From assembly GCA_012934845.2 (NCBI GenBank), contig WNNJ02000891.1, forward strand, positions 113,556-177,555: a stretch of DNA of 64,000 bases. Reading direction: 5' to 3'. Origin of the DNA: Pomphorhynchus laevis (lineage: Eukaryota > Acanthocephala > Palaeacanthocephala > Echinorhynchida > Pomphorhynchidae). Both the position numbers and the translations under genes were made by a program. The notes under the pieces were generated by a model. It ran no database searches and was not told the DNA's origin. It saw nothing but the letters and a program-made list of their open reading frames with translations. Of this stretch, positions 31,051 through 39,795 are shown piece by piece. Within the stretch, counting starts at the first letter, position 1. The number at the start of each line of letters is the position of its first letter.

Positions 31051-31065
31051 ATTGTTTGTCAGCAA
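29983..31065 (-). CDS. Penelope-like reverse transcriptase (PLE-2, 360 aa)
   Basis: Contains KPRFICSAFKC, YDFSTLYTNLDL (palm A), FRQVKGVPMGGNSSPIIADLFLS (motif B), MFRYIDDICVFN (catalytic YIDD near residue 210), LILNKTNI...VYLDMNIKL (motif D/E) and a thumb ending GKFLWMDNK. Ends without a GIY-YIG nuclease, whereas the two Penelope copies at 60-64 kb have one. Members of the Naiad/Chlamys branch carry that nuclease at the N-terminus; the missing 5' part prevents a test. The first ~8 codons lie in repeat R/junction sequence. Confidence 0.82.
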   Translation of the reverse strand: MLTNNYPIKPRFICSAFKCTLKPLSVYMNKILKVIKAHFKKYCKVIEINTGIKHYFSINSTKEFLEQTKGINFQNINTYDFSTLYTNLDLVDIKEALVKLINLIFGKRYTYICYNNYNAYLTKIKPSNKYKYMDKIELIESLNILINQNYLKVGTSIFRQVKGVPMGGNSSPIIADLFLSFIEYEFVHNCVKTKSKQYKYMKYMFRYIDDICVFNSNNFYSISEHIYPESLILNKTNINDKEGVYLDMNIKLTLTKTTINLYRKDDIFKFTRNIFLHEHSCIPYNIKYNTLNNEILRIATICNDIGFLQNHLNNLIDTYFKLGYYKNNIKQKIVKYINQHNNIKNKFKLLSGKFLWMDNK

Positions 31066-31282
31066 TTATAGTGAATGGTAAATTTTTGTATCTTTTCAGA
31101 TATTTATAAAATCATTAGTTGAATCTGTCACTGAGAAAAAAATATTTAAAATGGTATTATTTTTGAATTTTCGTCAGAAAGCTCTAGTCTTTGTAGGCCA
31201 GAGAACGTTGCTTTTTGTGATAAATTATATTTTATTGACCATTAGTCTTCAGTGAATTGTAAATTTTTGTACCTTTTCATAT
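31051..31282. repeat. Repeat R, right copy
   Basis: Partner of 29084-29322. Ends at CCTTTTCATAT where the 3' end of LINE M begins. Confidence 0.82.
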
Positions 31283-31384
31283 AATAATACAATAATTTAT
31301 TTAACGTGACAAATGCGTGCAACATACACGCTTACATGACCACTAACAAACAAAAAAAGAACATCAAAGGTCACAGGTAATTAG

Positions 31385-32356
31385 TTAATTGTTGAAAAAG
31401 AATTGGATTTGGCGTTTGAAGTACGGCATAGATGTTGATTGGCGGATATGAATAGGCAGTTGATTCCACAAGAGAGGAGCAGCCACAACGAAGGAGCGGA
31501 AGCCAAAAGAGGTAGAGTAGATTGGGATATGTAAAAGAAGGGAATTACGGGAACGCAGAGCACAATACACAGTACGAGAATTGTCGAGAAAAGGAAGGTT
31601 GAGAAATGAAGGGGTATGATAAGTTATAAGGCGAAAAGCAATGATAAGAAGATGAATTTGAACACGACAATAAATGGTAGACCAATCAAGAAAAACAAGA
31701 TAGTGGGATTTATGATCAAAACGACGAAGACGGAGGAGAACTCGAACGGCAGCGTTAATGATGCGTTGTAAAGGAAGAAGAGTGGATTTAGGTGAGTTGG
31801 AAAATAGACTAAGACAGTAATCAAGTCTTGAGAAAAGAAGAGAAGATATGAGAGTCATACAAGAAGGGAAATCGATCAATCTACGAACTTGATGGAGATT
31901 GCGGAGTATCAAGGTAGATGAGCGTACTTTATCACTAACGAAAGGTTTAAGTGAAAGTCGGTTGTCGAAATGAAAGCCTAGGAAAACGAGATTATCAACG
32001 ATAGGAAGAATTGTAGAATTTAGTGATACGAAAGGAGGTTCTACGCCGAAGCTTCGAGGTAGGATCCACATAATTTTAGATTTATCAGGATTCAGAGAAA
32101 GGCGAAGGGAAGAAAGATGGTTTGAAATTGAGACAAGACAGCTGGAAACAGAAACACTAAGATCATGAATACGATAAGCAGGTGCGTGAGCATAGATGAG
32201 AATGTCATCAGCATATTGCATAACATGGAACTTAAATTTATGAGAAATCGAAGACAAGTCACCGAGAAGAAGAGAGAAAAGCATAGGGCCTAATACGGAG
32301 CCTTGTGGAACACCGGTCGGGATGAATGAAGGATGGGAGTATATAAAGAAAACCAT
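31385..32356 (-). pseudogene. ORF2 C-terminal half of LINE M (RT palm to thumb)
   Basis: 323 codons: TGVPQGSVLGPMLFSLLLGDL, YADDILIYAHA, NPDKSKIMWI, VDNLVFLGFHFDN, then a LINE thumb ending FFNN. It overlaps the preceding frame by one base pair at 32356; the usual ~25 residues before GVPQGS are scrambled, so a small deletion with frameshift has split ORF2. Confidence 0.85.
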
Positions 32357-34239
32357 TATACAGTGGGTAGGGAGAAGCCATAATCATGACGAAGGCGATG
32401 TAGAAGAATCGAGTGATCGACGATGTCAAAAGCAGACGATAGATCAAGAGAAACTATGACACTACATAATTTATGATCGCGCGAGATGAGTAAGTCATTA
32501 TAAACTTCAAGACAGGCAATTTCAGTAGAGTGATTAGAGCGAAAAGCGGCTTGGAAGGGAGGAAACAAGTTAGAGGAAAAGAGATATGTATTAACTTGCT
32601 TGAGAACGAGACGCTCAAGGAGTTTAGAGAGGGTTGGGAGAAGTGAGATTGGACGGTACGAAGATGGTAGTGATGAGTAGAGAGATTGCTTTTTGATGAG
32701 AGGACGAACAGTGGCGCATTTCCAGATGGCAGGAAATGTACGGCTACGGATGGACGAGTTGAACAATGTGGTTAGGAAGGGAAAGATAACGGAGCAGATA
32801 TTTTTAAGCAAGTGAGAGGGAATTGGGTCAGAAGGAGAGGTTTTATTAGGTAATGACAGCAGAACCGAAGAAACTTCATCAGACGAAACGGGAAGAAGGT
32901 GGAATAGTTCTGGGAGGGAAGTATTTAAAGATAAGAGTGGGTACAAGGGGGCTATGGGTAGTAGTAAAAGTAAATTAAATAGCTTAGTTTGTAGATAAGA
33001 AGAAAATTCATCAGGATTTATATTACAAGTAGATGATCGTGAAAGAATTGAGTTTAAGATTTTCCAATGAGATTTAGAGTTGGAAGATGACTCGAGTTGA
33101 TTTCGCCAAAAGATAGTACGTTTAGTACGTATAAGAATAAGATGTGAACGGCGTAGAGAAAAGTAGGAATCACGGAGATTTGGAGTGAGTGAGTTGGGAG
33201 AACGTTTAAGAAAGCGATTATACACACGAAAAGAGTGACGGAGTCGACGCTTAGAAAGACTACAGTCAGAATCGAACCAGGGAGCATGGCGCAAGCGCTG
33301 AGAGCGTCGGAGTCGACTAGGCAGAAGTTTATTGATAATATACATAAGTTCAGAATCAAACAGAATGCCGAGATCATCGGGAGAGATAGTTAAGGGGAAG
33401 TGAAAAGAGTGAAGAATTGAGTAAGGCTGTGCCGAGAATAGGGATATCGAGAAGCTTCCAGGGTCGACTTGGTGTAGATAATGGTAAATGCGGAGAATAG
33501 GATGGGGACGAGTAAGTGTGAGAGTGACAAGGAAATGATCGGACAAACCAGGATCAGTAATTGACCAGGATGTATAGTTATTGAAGCAGTTAGGAACAGC
33601 ATTGATGTCGAGAGCACCGCCGAGAATATGAGTTGGGCTTGTTGAAAGTAATTTATAGTTAAAATCAGAAAAAAGATTAGTTAAAGTGATAGAGTCAGAG
33701 TCAGACGGGCGATCAAGACGAATGTTAAAGTCACCGAGAACAAAAGAAGGAGTATAAGACAAGGAACAGTGAGACATAAGATCTGCAAGGTCGTTAAAGA
33801 AGATACGTGATGGGGCAACTGAACCTGGACGGTATACAATCACAAGTTCCAGAGGGAAAGGAGTTGATAATCTGCATATGAGTAATTCGAACGAGGTGTA
33901 ACGGATGTTAACGTTAATTTTACGTAAAGGCATTGGGTGACGAGTAATGGCAACTATACCGCCATGGTTAAAATCAGTAGATGTATGAGAGGCAATTAGA
34001 CGAGCTGATTCAACTAAAGAACAACCAGAGCGACATAGACGACGAATAGCAAGATCGTCGGAGTCACAATGCCAGGATTCGGTAATGCAGAGAATATCGA
34101 TAGATAATTGATCGAAGATATCAAGGAGCATATCAGCTTTATGAAGAATGGAGCGAGTGTTGAATAGACTAAGACGAAAAGTATCCTTAGGAGCGAGATC
34201 GACTAGCGAAGAAGACATGGGGGAGAGATGAGACGCCAT
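32356..34239 (-). pseudogene. ORF2 N-terminal half of LINE M (APE endonuclease plus RT fingers)
   Basis: 627 codons. The endonuclease has FNTRSI (residue ~26), ITESW (~51), GGIVAITRH, VIVYRPG, VLGDFNIRLD (~165) and DPGLSDHFLV (~230). RT fingers: RPLIKKQSLYSSLPSSYRPISLL, AFRSNHSTEIACLEV, VSLDLSSAFDIVDHSILL. Nicks target DNA and copies the transcript in intact relatives. Its ATG overlaps the end of ORF1 by 37 bp in another frame. Confidence 0.88.
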
Positions 34240-35378
34240 CGAATTTTTGGCCTTGTGTGTATAACGTGAAAATTTCCATTGATTTGACGTATAGATAAGG
34301 ATGACTCGCCGTTTGTTTCACGTCGATGTTTCTCAATGCGAGCTAAATTGAGCTGGGCAATATCAGAAGGGGAGCGGTCAGGAAAGATACGACTAGTAGA
34401 CGAAGTGGTAAGAAGTTTAAAACGTTGGGAAAGTACCAAGGATGCATGTGAACTATGTCGGAAAACAATTTTTAGGAGTGGAGGACTGAGATGATTGGAT
34501 TTAGTGGATTTGTTTAAACGGATCAAAGATACAGGAGCGATATTATTGAAGAGGGATGGATTATTATCAGGAAGAATGGTTGCTAGGATAGACCTGAAAG
34601 CAGATACATCATCATCGAGGCGACATTGAGGAGAAGCAGATTCGGAAACCTTTAAATTAGATATGATAATGCATCGATCGCGCGAAGGAAAACGATTACG
34701 TAGTGGTGGACGGAAAGACCTGGTAGCAGTAGAGGCAGAAGAGCAGATAAACGTGGGAATGACAGGGGTGCTAAGTGAAGATTTAAGATAGTTTGGAGCA
34801 TGTGTGACAGGAGTGGAGTGTTGAATCGGTTGATCGGAGATGTTACTGGAGATGATTTTGACGGAAGGATGTAAATTATTGATAGGTGATACGGTTGGAG
34901 CATGTGTGACAGAAGTGGATTGTTGAATAGGTTGAACGGAGATGTTACTGGAGATAATTTTGACAGAAGGATGTAAATTATTGAGAAGTGATACGGTAGA
35001 GGTAGAGTAAGGAGTACGTGAAGAGAAGAAAGAAGTATGAGATGTATTTAGATGTGGGGATGAATAGGAAAAATGAGGTACGAGATGAAGGCCTTTACTG
35101 TTTGCATTGTTAGGAAGATGAAGATTAGGGGAAGTGTTATCCGTAGTTAAAGGAGGAGTGTGTGTGAGAGAAGTTTCAAGAACGGGTTTCATATATGACG
35201 AAGGAGTTAGTAAGCAAACGGATGACGACGATAGATTGGAAGATATGTTGTCGTTTGTTGATGTTCCATGTATAACAGCGGTCTGAGTCGACTGATAGAT
35301 ATCAAGTTTATTTATTGAGCACAAATCTGTTTTGTTAGCGTTCAGAACGTCTCTACCGTTTGAGTGGTCATTCTTCAT
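34203..35378 (-). CDS. ORF1 of LINE M (nucleic-acid-binding, 391 aa from the first ATG)
   Basis: Residues 1-200 are Ser/Thr/Pro rich with an internal repeat (SVKIISSNISxQPIQ, twice). Residues ~225-380 form a conserved domain (IIISNLKVSESAS, LIRLNK, PPLLKIVF, RIFPDRSPSDIAQLNLARIEKHRRE) typical of CR1/L2 ORF1 proteins. The frame remains open upstream of the ATG to about 35590 and encodes a C-x4-C-x2-W-x-H...C-x2-C zinc-finger-like stretch, so the true N-terminus is longer, spliced or truncated. Confidence 0.75.
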   Translation of the reverse strand: MKNDHSNGRDVLNANKTDLCSINKLDIYQSTQTAVIHGTSTNDNISSNLSSSSVCLLTPSSYMKPVLETSLTHTPPLTTDNTSPNLHLPNNANSKGLHLVPHFSYSSPHLNTSHTSFFSSRTPYSTSTVSLLNNLHPSVKIISSNISVQPIQQSTSVTHAPTVSPINNLHPSVKIISSNISDQPIQHSTPVTHAPNYLKSSLSTPVIPTFICSSASTATRSFRPPLRNRFPSRDRCIIISNLKVSESASPQCRLDDDVSAFRSILATILPDNNPSLFNNIAPVSLIRLNKSTKSNHLSPPLLKIVFRHSSHASLVLSQRFKLLTTSSTSRIFPDRSPSDIAQLNLARIEKHRRETNGESSLSIRQINGNFHVIHTRPKIRWRLISPPCLLR

Positions 35379-35875
35379 TAGCTTACCTACGAGGGCAGCA
35401 CCACAGAAGCCGCAGAGGAAATTCCGATTTAAAACGTTGTCCTCGTCAGTGAAAGGAATGGCAACGTGAGTCCAAACATTGCAGTTCTTGTTGTCGCATC
35501 CAATTTGCTTTTCGATGTAAGCTTCCTTGACGGACTTGAGTTGCTGGCCGACATTTTTAGTTAGCTTTCTCTTTGCCGTAATAAAATGTTAATTAGTTAG
35601 TTATAATCAAGAATGTTTAAACTCCGTTAGTCTGCAAGTCGTTAGTTGTAAGTAGCGAGCGGATGTCGTCGATGGTTGTCGATAATTGTCAAGCGGATGG
35701 TTGTCGTTAGTTGTCGTCGAAGGTTGTCGTTGGTTGTCGTCGAAGATTGTAGTTTGATTGTTTTACAATCTTGGTGGACAAGATTTTCCGCGGGCGAAGC
35801 GAGCGGAACTGAAATCTGGAACTGAAATTGTAAGATGTTGTAATCAAGAAAATTTTTACTTATATTATTTATTTT
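35379..35875 (-). promoter_or_regulatory. 5' region of LINE M with ACGACAACC-type minisatellite
   Basis: 35655-35760 contains GATGGTTGTCG, TTGTCGTCGAAGG and related units, the degenerate counterpart of the element F minisatellite. 35765-35860 is unique and ends in AT-rich target sequence. Likely the element's 5' UTR and promoter, by position only. Confidence 0.5.
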
Positions 35876-36174
35876 ATTTTAATATATTATTATTTCAGTG
35901 GTCGTTTTGATATTATCCACGTGTGGTTTTTTAAATCATATCAGCATCCCTGTACACAACAATAAGCGTAGATAAACCTTATCAGCAGTGAGCTCACCCC
36001 TACATTTCGTGTTTCGGTCCTGTTTCTATTTCTGCTGAACTCCTTGTCGCCGAAATGCTGGTTTATATGGCTTTTATACCAAAAGACAGATGGATTTTAT
36101 ACCAACTCGTGTAAGCAATATTCACAATGGTAAAAAGACAGCTTACGGTTTACTGTCCAGTGAACATTTCGTAT
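35876..36174 (-). repeat. Inverted family-1 ribozyme segment beside the tandem array
   Basis: Same as 29323-29640, minus orientation, with decayed core CTGATAA. It abuts the plus-oriented array, forming a large inverted repeat. Confidence 0.8.
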
Positions 36175-36329
36175 AAGAACGGAATAAAAAATAGGTGTGT
36201 GGTAGATTCGAATTGCGAATAGTAGTTACCGCCCACACGAAATATAGAACACATTAATTGTGTAATTTGGTATATAAGCCAAATATAAACCAGCATTTCG
36301 GCGACAAGGAATCAGCAAAAGCAGTAAAA

Positions 36330-36403
36330 GGACCGAAACACGAAATGTAGGCGTGGGATCACTGCTGATGAGGTCCATCCACGCTGATTGTAGTGTACAG
36401 TGA
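36330..36403 (+). ncRNA. Transposed-order hammerhead, array unit 1 (family 1)
   Basis: GGACC (36330-36334), GAAA (36335-36338), ACAC (36338-36341), TCACTG-CTGATGA-GGTCC (36359-36376), GTGT-A (36393-36397), CAGTGA (36398-36403). Stem I TCACTG/CAGTGA, stem II GGTCC/GGACC, stem III ACAC/GTGT, extension helix GCGTGG/CCACGC (36351-36356, 36379-36384). Cleavage expected after A36397. Confidence 0.75.
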
Positions 36404-36691
36404 TGCTGATAGGAATCAAACAACCACACGAGGATAATATCAAACCGACCAGTGAAGAATAGCGGCTCGTGTATGCAATATAATCACAATAGTAAAAAGA
36501 CAGCTTACGGTTTACTGTCCAGTGAACATTTCGTATAAAAACGGAATAAAAAATCGGTGTGTGGTGGATTCGAATTGCGAATAGTAGTTAGCGCCCACAC
36601 CAAATATAGAACACATTAATTGTGTAATTTGGTATATAAGCCAAATATAAACCAGCATTTCGGCGACAAGGAATCCGCAAAAGCAGTAAAA

Positions 36692-36765
36692 GGACCGAAA
36701 CACGAAATGTAGGCGTGGGCTCACTGCTGATGAGGTCCACCCACGCTGATTGTAGTGTACAGTGA
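36692..36765 (+). ncRNA. Transposed-order hammerhead, array unit 2
   Basis: All core and stem bases as in unit 1; extension helix GCGTGGG/CCCACGC is perfect. Confidence 0.75.
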
Positions 36766-37052
36766 TGCTGATAGGAATCAAACAACCACACGAGGATAAT
36801 ATCAAACCGACCAGTGAAGAATAGCGGCTCGTGTATGCAATATAATCACAATAGTAAAAAGACAGCTTACGGTTTACTGTCCAGTGACATTTCGTATAAA
36901 AACGGAATAAAAAATCGGTGTGTGGTGGATTCGAATTGCGAATAGTAGTTACCGCCCACACGAAATATAGAACACATTAATTGTGTAATTTGGTATATAA
37001 GCCAAATATAAACCAGCATTTCGGCGACAAGGAATCAGCAAAAGCAGTAAAA

Positions 37053-37126
37053 GGACCGAAACACGAAATGTAGGCGTGGGCTCACTGCTGATGAGGTCCA
37101 TCCACGCTGATTGTAGTGTACAGTGA
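37053..37126 (+). ncRNA. Transposed-order hammerhead, array unit 3
   Basis: Core and stems I-III conserved as in unit 1; the extension helix has TCCACGC on its 3' side. Confidence 0.75.
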
Positions 37127-37414
37127 TGCTGATAGGAATCAAACAACCACACGAGGATAATATCAAACCGACCAGTGAAGAATAGCGGCTCGTGTATGCA
37201 ATATAATCACAATAGTAAAAAGACAGCTTACGGTTTACTGTCCAGTGAACATTTCGTATAAAAACGGAATAAAAAATCGGTGTGTGGTGGATTCGAATTG
37301 CAAATAGTAGTTAGCGCCCACACCAAATATAGAACACATTAATTGTGTAATTTAGTATATAAGCCAAATATAAACCAGCATTTCGGCGACAAGGAATCAG
37401 CAAAAGCAGTAAAA

Positions 37415-37488
37415 GGACCGAAACACGAAATGTAGGCGTGGGCTCACTGCTGATGAGGTCCATCCACGCTGATTGTAGTGTACAGTGA
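37415..37488 (+). ncRNA. Transposed-order hammerhead, array unit 4
   Basis: Core and stems I-III conserved as in unit 3. Confidence 0.75.
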
Positions 37489-37776
37489 TGCTGATAGGAA
37501 TCAAACAACCACACGAGGATAATATCAAACCGACCAGTGAAGAATAGCGGCTCGTGTATGCAATATAATCACAATAGTAAAAAGACAGCTTACGGTTTAC
37601 TGTCCAGTGAACATTTCGTATAAAAACGGAATAAAAAATCGGTGTGTGGTGGATTTGAATTGCGAATAGTAGTTACCGCCCACACGAAATATAGAACACA
37701 TTAATTGTGTAATTTGGTACATAAGCCAAATATAAACCAGCATTTCGGCGACAAGGAATCAGCAAAAGCAGTAAAA

Positions 37777-37850
37777 GGACCGAAACACGAAATGTAGGCG
37801 TGGACTCACTGCTGATGAGGTCCACCCACGCTGATTGTAGTGTACAGTGA
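37777..37850 (+). ncRNA. Transposed-order hammerhead, array unit 5
   Basis: Core and stems conserved; b side reads GCGTGGA, paired with CCCACGC except the last position. Confidence 0.75.
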
Positions 37851-38137
37851 TGCTGATAGGAATCAAACAACCACACGAGGATAATATCAAACCGACCAGT
37901 GAAGAATAGCGGCTCGTGTATGCAATATAATCACAATAGTAAAAAGACAGCTTACGGTTTACTGTCCAGTGACATTTCGTATAAAAACGGAATAAAAAAT
38001 CGGTGTGTGGTGGATTCGAATTGCAAATAGTAGTTAGCGCCCACACCAAATATAGAACACATTAATTGTGTAATTTAGTATATAAGCCAAATATAAACCA
38101 GCATTTCGGCGACAAGGAATCAGCAAAAGCAGTAAAA

Positions 38138-38211
38138 GGACCGAAACACGAAATGTAGGCGTGGGCTCACTGCTGATGAGGTCCATCCACGCTGATTGTA
38201 GTGTACAGTGA
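38138..38211 (+). ncRNA. Transposed-order hammerhead, array unit 6
   Basis: Core and stems I-III conserved as in unit 4. Confidence 0.75.
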
Positions 38212-38499
38212 TGCTGATAGGAATCAAACAACCACACGAGGATAATATCAAACCGACCAGTGAAGAATAGCGGCTCGTGTATGCAATATAATCACAATAG
38301 TAAAAAGACAGCTTACGGTTTACTGTCCAGTGAACATTTCGTATAAAAACGGAATAAAAAATCGGTGTGTGGTGGATTCGAATTGCGAATAGTAGTTAGC
38401 GCCCACACCAAATATAGAACACATAAATTGTGTAATTTGGTATATAAGCCAAATATAAACCAGCATTTTGGCGACAAGGAATCAGCAGAAGCAGTAAAA

Positions 38500-38573
38500 G
38501 TACCGAAACACGAAATGTAGGTGTGGGCTCACTGCTGATGAGGTCCACCCACGATGATTGTAGTGCACAGTGA
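38500..38573 (+). ncRNA. Decayed hammerhead, array unit 7
   Basis: CTGATGA and GAAA remain, but stem II reads GTACC and the cleavage triplet GCA instead of GTA, so this edge unit should be inactive. Confidence 0.6.
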
Positions 38574-38660
38574 TGGTAATAGGATTTAAAGAACCACACG
38601 ATGATAATATCAAACCGACCAATAAAGAATAGCGGCTCGTGTAAGCAATGAATATTCACA

Positions 38661-39160
38661 ATTATTGTTATTGAGTACAAGAGAAAGTTGCAAGTGACTG
38701 TTCAGTCTATTCACTGTTGATATTTAAAAAATTAAAAAAAATTGAAATGTTGAATGTAATCGATGTTTCGAGCTGTTATGAATAACTGCCTCACTTGAAG
38801 TTTAAAATGTGAATAGCTGGAGGCACAAGCAATTTCCCCAGGTTGGGCATTTCAAATGTTGATTACACGATAGAATTGTCTCTGTTGTAAAAGAAGCCGT
38901 CGGTATTCATCATACATTATCGGATTTTCATTGGGCATTGTTTGCAATGTAATGCGTGTGATCGCACCGCCACTAGTATGGCATTCATTGTTTAATTGTT
39001 ACGCTTACTATTCGCATGTGTTTTTTCCATTAAGTACAAACGCTATTTAAACGCTGCAGTTTTTGTTTTTGGTTTGATTCTTTCTGTTTACTAAAAAATC
39101 AATTGTTGCTATCTAAGTTCTTTGCTGCTTGTAGGTAGAAGTAGCTAGCTAAATTCAACA
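38661..39160. other. Unassigned stretch upstream of a Copia-type gag remnant
   Basis: No ORF. It probably includes the leader, and perhaps a terminal repeat, of the Copia-type element that follows, since a TGTTGAATG... word at 38746 would suit an LTR start; no second copy is present to confirm this. Confidence 0.35.
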
Positions 39161-39163
39161 GAT

Positions 39164-39795
39164 TATGAGACTGAACAATGAGGATATATGGGAAATTGAT
39201 AGACTGACAGAAGCGAATTGGCAAATTTGGAAATTTCTTATGACGAATGTTCTAAAGGCAAAAAACCTATGGAAATATGTTGGAGGTATTAAAAGTCAAG
39301 ATGATGAAACGGCTGAAGGTGATGCTTAAAAGAAACAACTAGCATTGACTACCATAATTATGTCCATAAATACCGAGTTCGTATATCTAGTATGTGATGT
39401 GGAAGACCCTGCAGAAGTATGGAAAATACTTAATGAAAGATTTGATAGCAAATCTATGGGACATGTACTAAATTTGAATCGACGATTATTTAGTTTCAAA
39501 ATGAAAACCGGTATCACTGTACGTGAACATATGTGATCGTTCACGTACATTTGAATCTATCATTTAAAGAAATGATAGATTCCTTAAGTGGCGAAAATGC
39601 TCGGGTAGAAGAGTCGCAACAAATCTCTGTGTTGCTGAATAGTGTGAGCGACACATTTTCACAAGCAGTCACTGCTCTGTCTGCACGCGAAGATAAAGAT
39701 TTGACAATGTCGTTAATTCAAAGTACCCTATTGGCTGAAGAGGAACGAATTGAGCAAAAGAAACTAAGAACAACGAACTCGCCAGATTATGTAGG
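39164..39795 (+). mobile_element. Copia-type Gag remnant, broken
   Basis: Fossil treatment: LTR class, Copia family, Gag (UBN2-type) portion only. Recognisable words: NWQIWKFLMTNVLKAKNLWKYV, AEVWKILNERFDSKSM, LFSFKMKTGITVREHM, VLLNSVSDTFSQAVTAL. The coding region is interrupted about twice and ends where a LINE fragment begins at about 39796. Protease, integrase and RT of the Copia element are not found in the window. Confidence 0.85.

Larger units (their letters stand above)
31283..35875 (-). mobile_element. LINE M: L2/CR1-like element inserted in a PLE terminal repeat
   Basis: About 4.6 kb. Right of it, the family-1 ribozyme segment resumes at TATTATTTCAGTGGTCG (35878), exactly the sequence that follows repeat R at 29316, so M split a pre-existing R-ribozyme unit at a TATTATT target. 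Sense order: leader with ACGACAACC repeats (35760-35655), ORF1, overlapping ORF2 (endonuclease plus RT), and a short AT 3' tail. One break separates the two halves of ORF2 near 32356. Confidence 0.88.
36175..38660 (+). repeat. Seven-unit tandem array (~362 bp per unit), each with a ribozyme core
   Basis: Unit starts, tracked by GCCCACAC, are 36231, 36593, 36954, 37316, 37678, 38039 and 38401 (steps 362, 361, 362, 362, 361, 362). Units 1-6 conserve GGACCGAAAC, CTGATGAGGTCC and GTGTACAGTGA; unit 7 is decayed. Such arrays with hammerheads are known as retrozymes or ribozyme satellites in animals. The antisense 67-codon ORFs in each unit are by-products. Sequence variants alternate between units. 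Confidence 0.92.

Noticed and set aside
31624-33617. Several leucine/serine-rich ORFs (75-107 codons) overlapping LINE M
   Set aside because: They are alternative frames of the LINE M ORF2 and show no homology of their own.
36226-38680. Seven similar antisense ORFs of 67-96 codons with hydrophobic stretches (LLLLLIPC...), resembling a gene family of small membrane proteins
   Set aside because: They recur at exactly the repeat period, lie antisense to the ribozyme core, and the third-base pattern shows no sign of coding constraint; they are by-products of the tandem repeat.
38746-39160. A defined Copia LTR
   Set aside because: The TGTTGAATG start is only suggestive; no second copy and no clear CA end or primer-binding site could be seen, so it is listed only as unassigned sequence.
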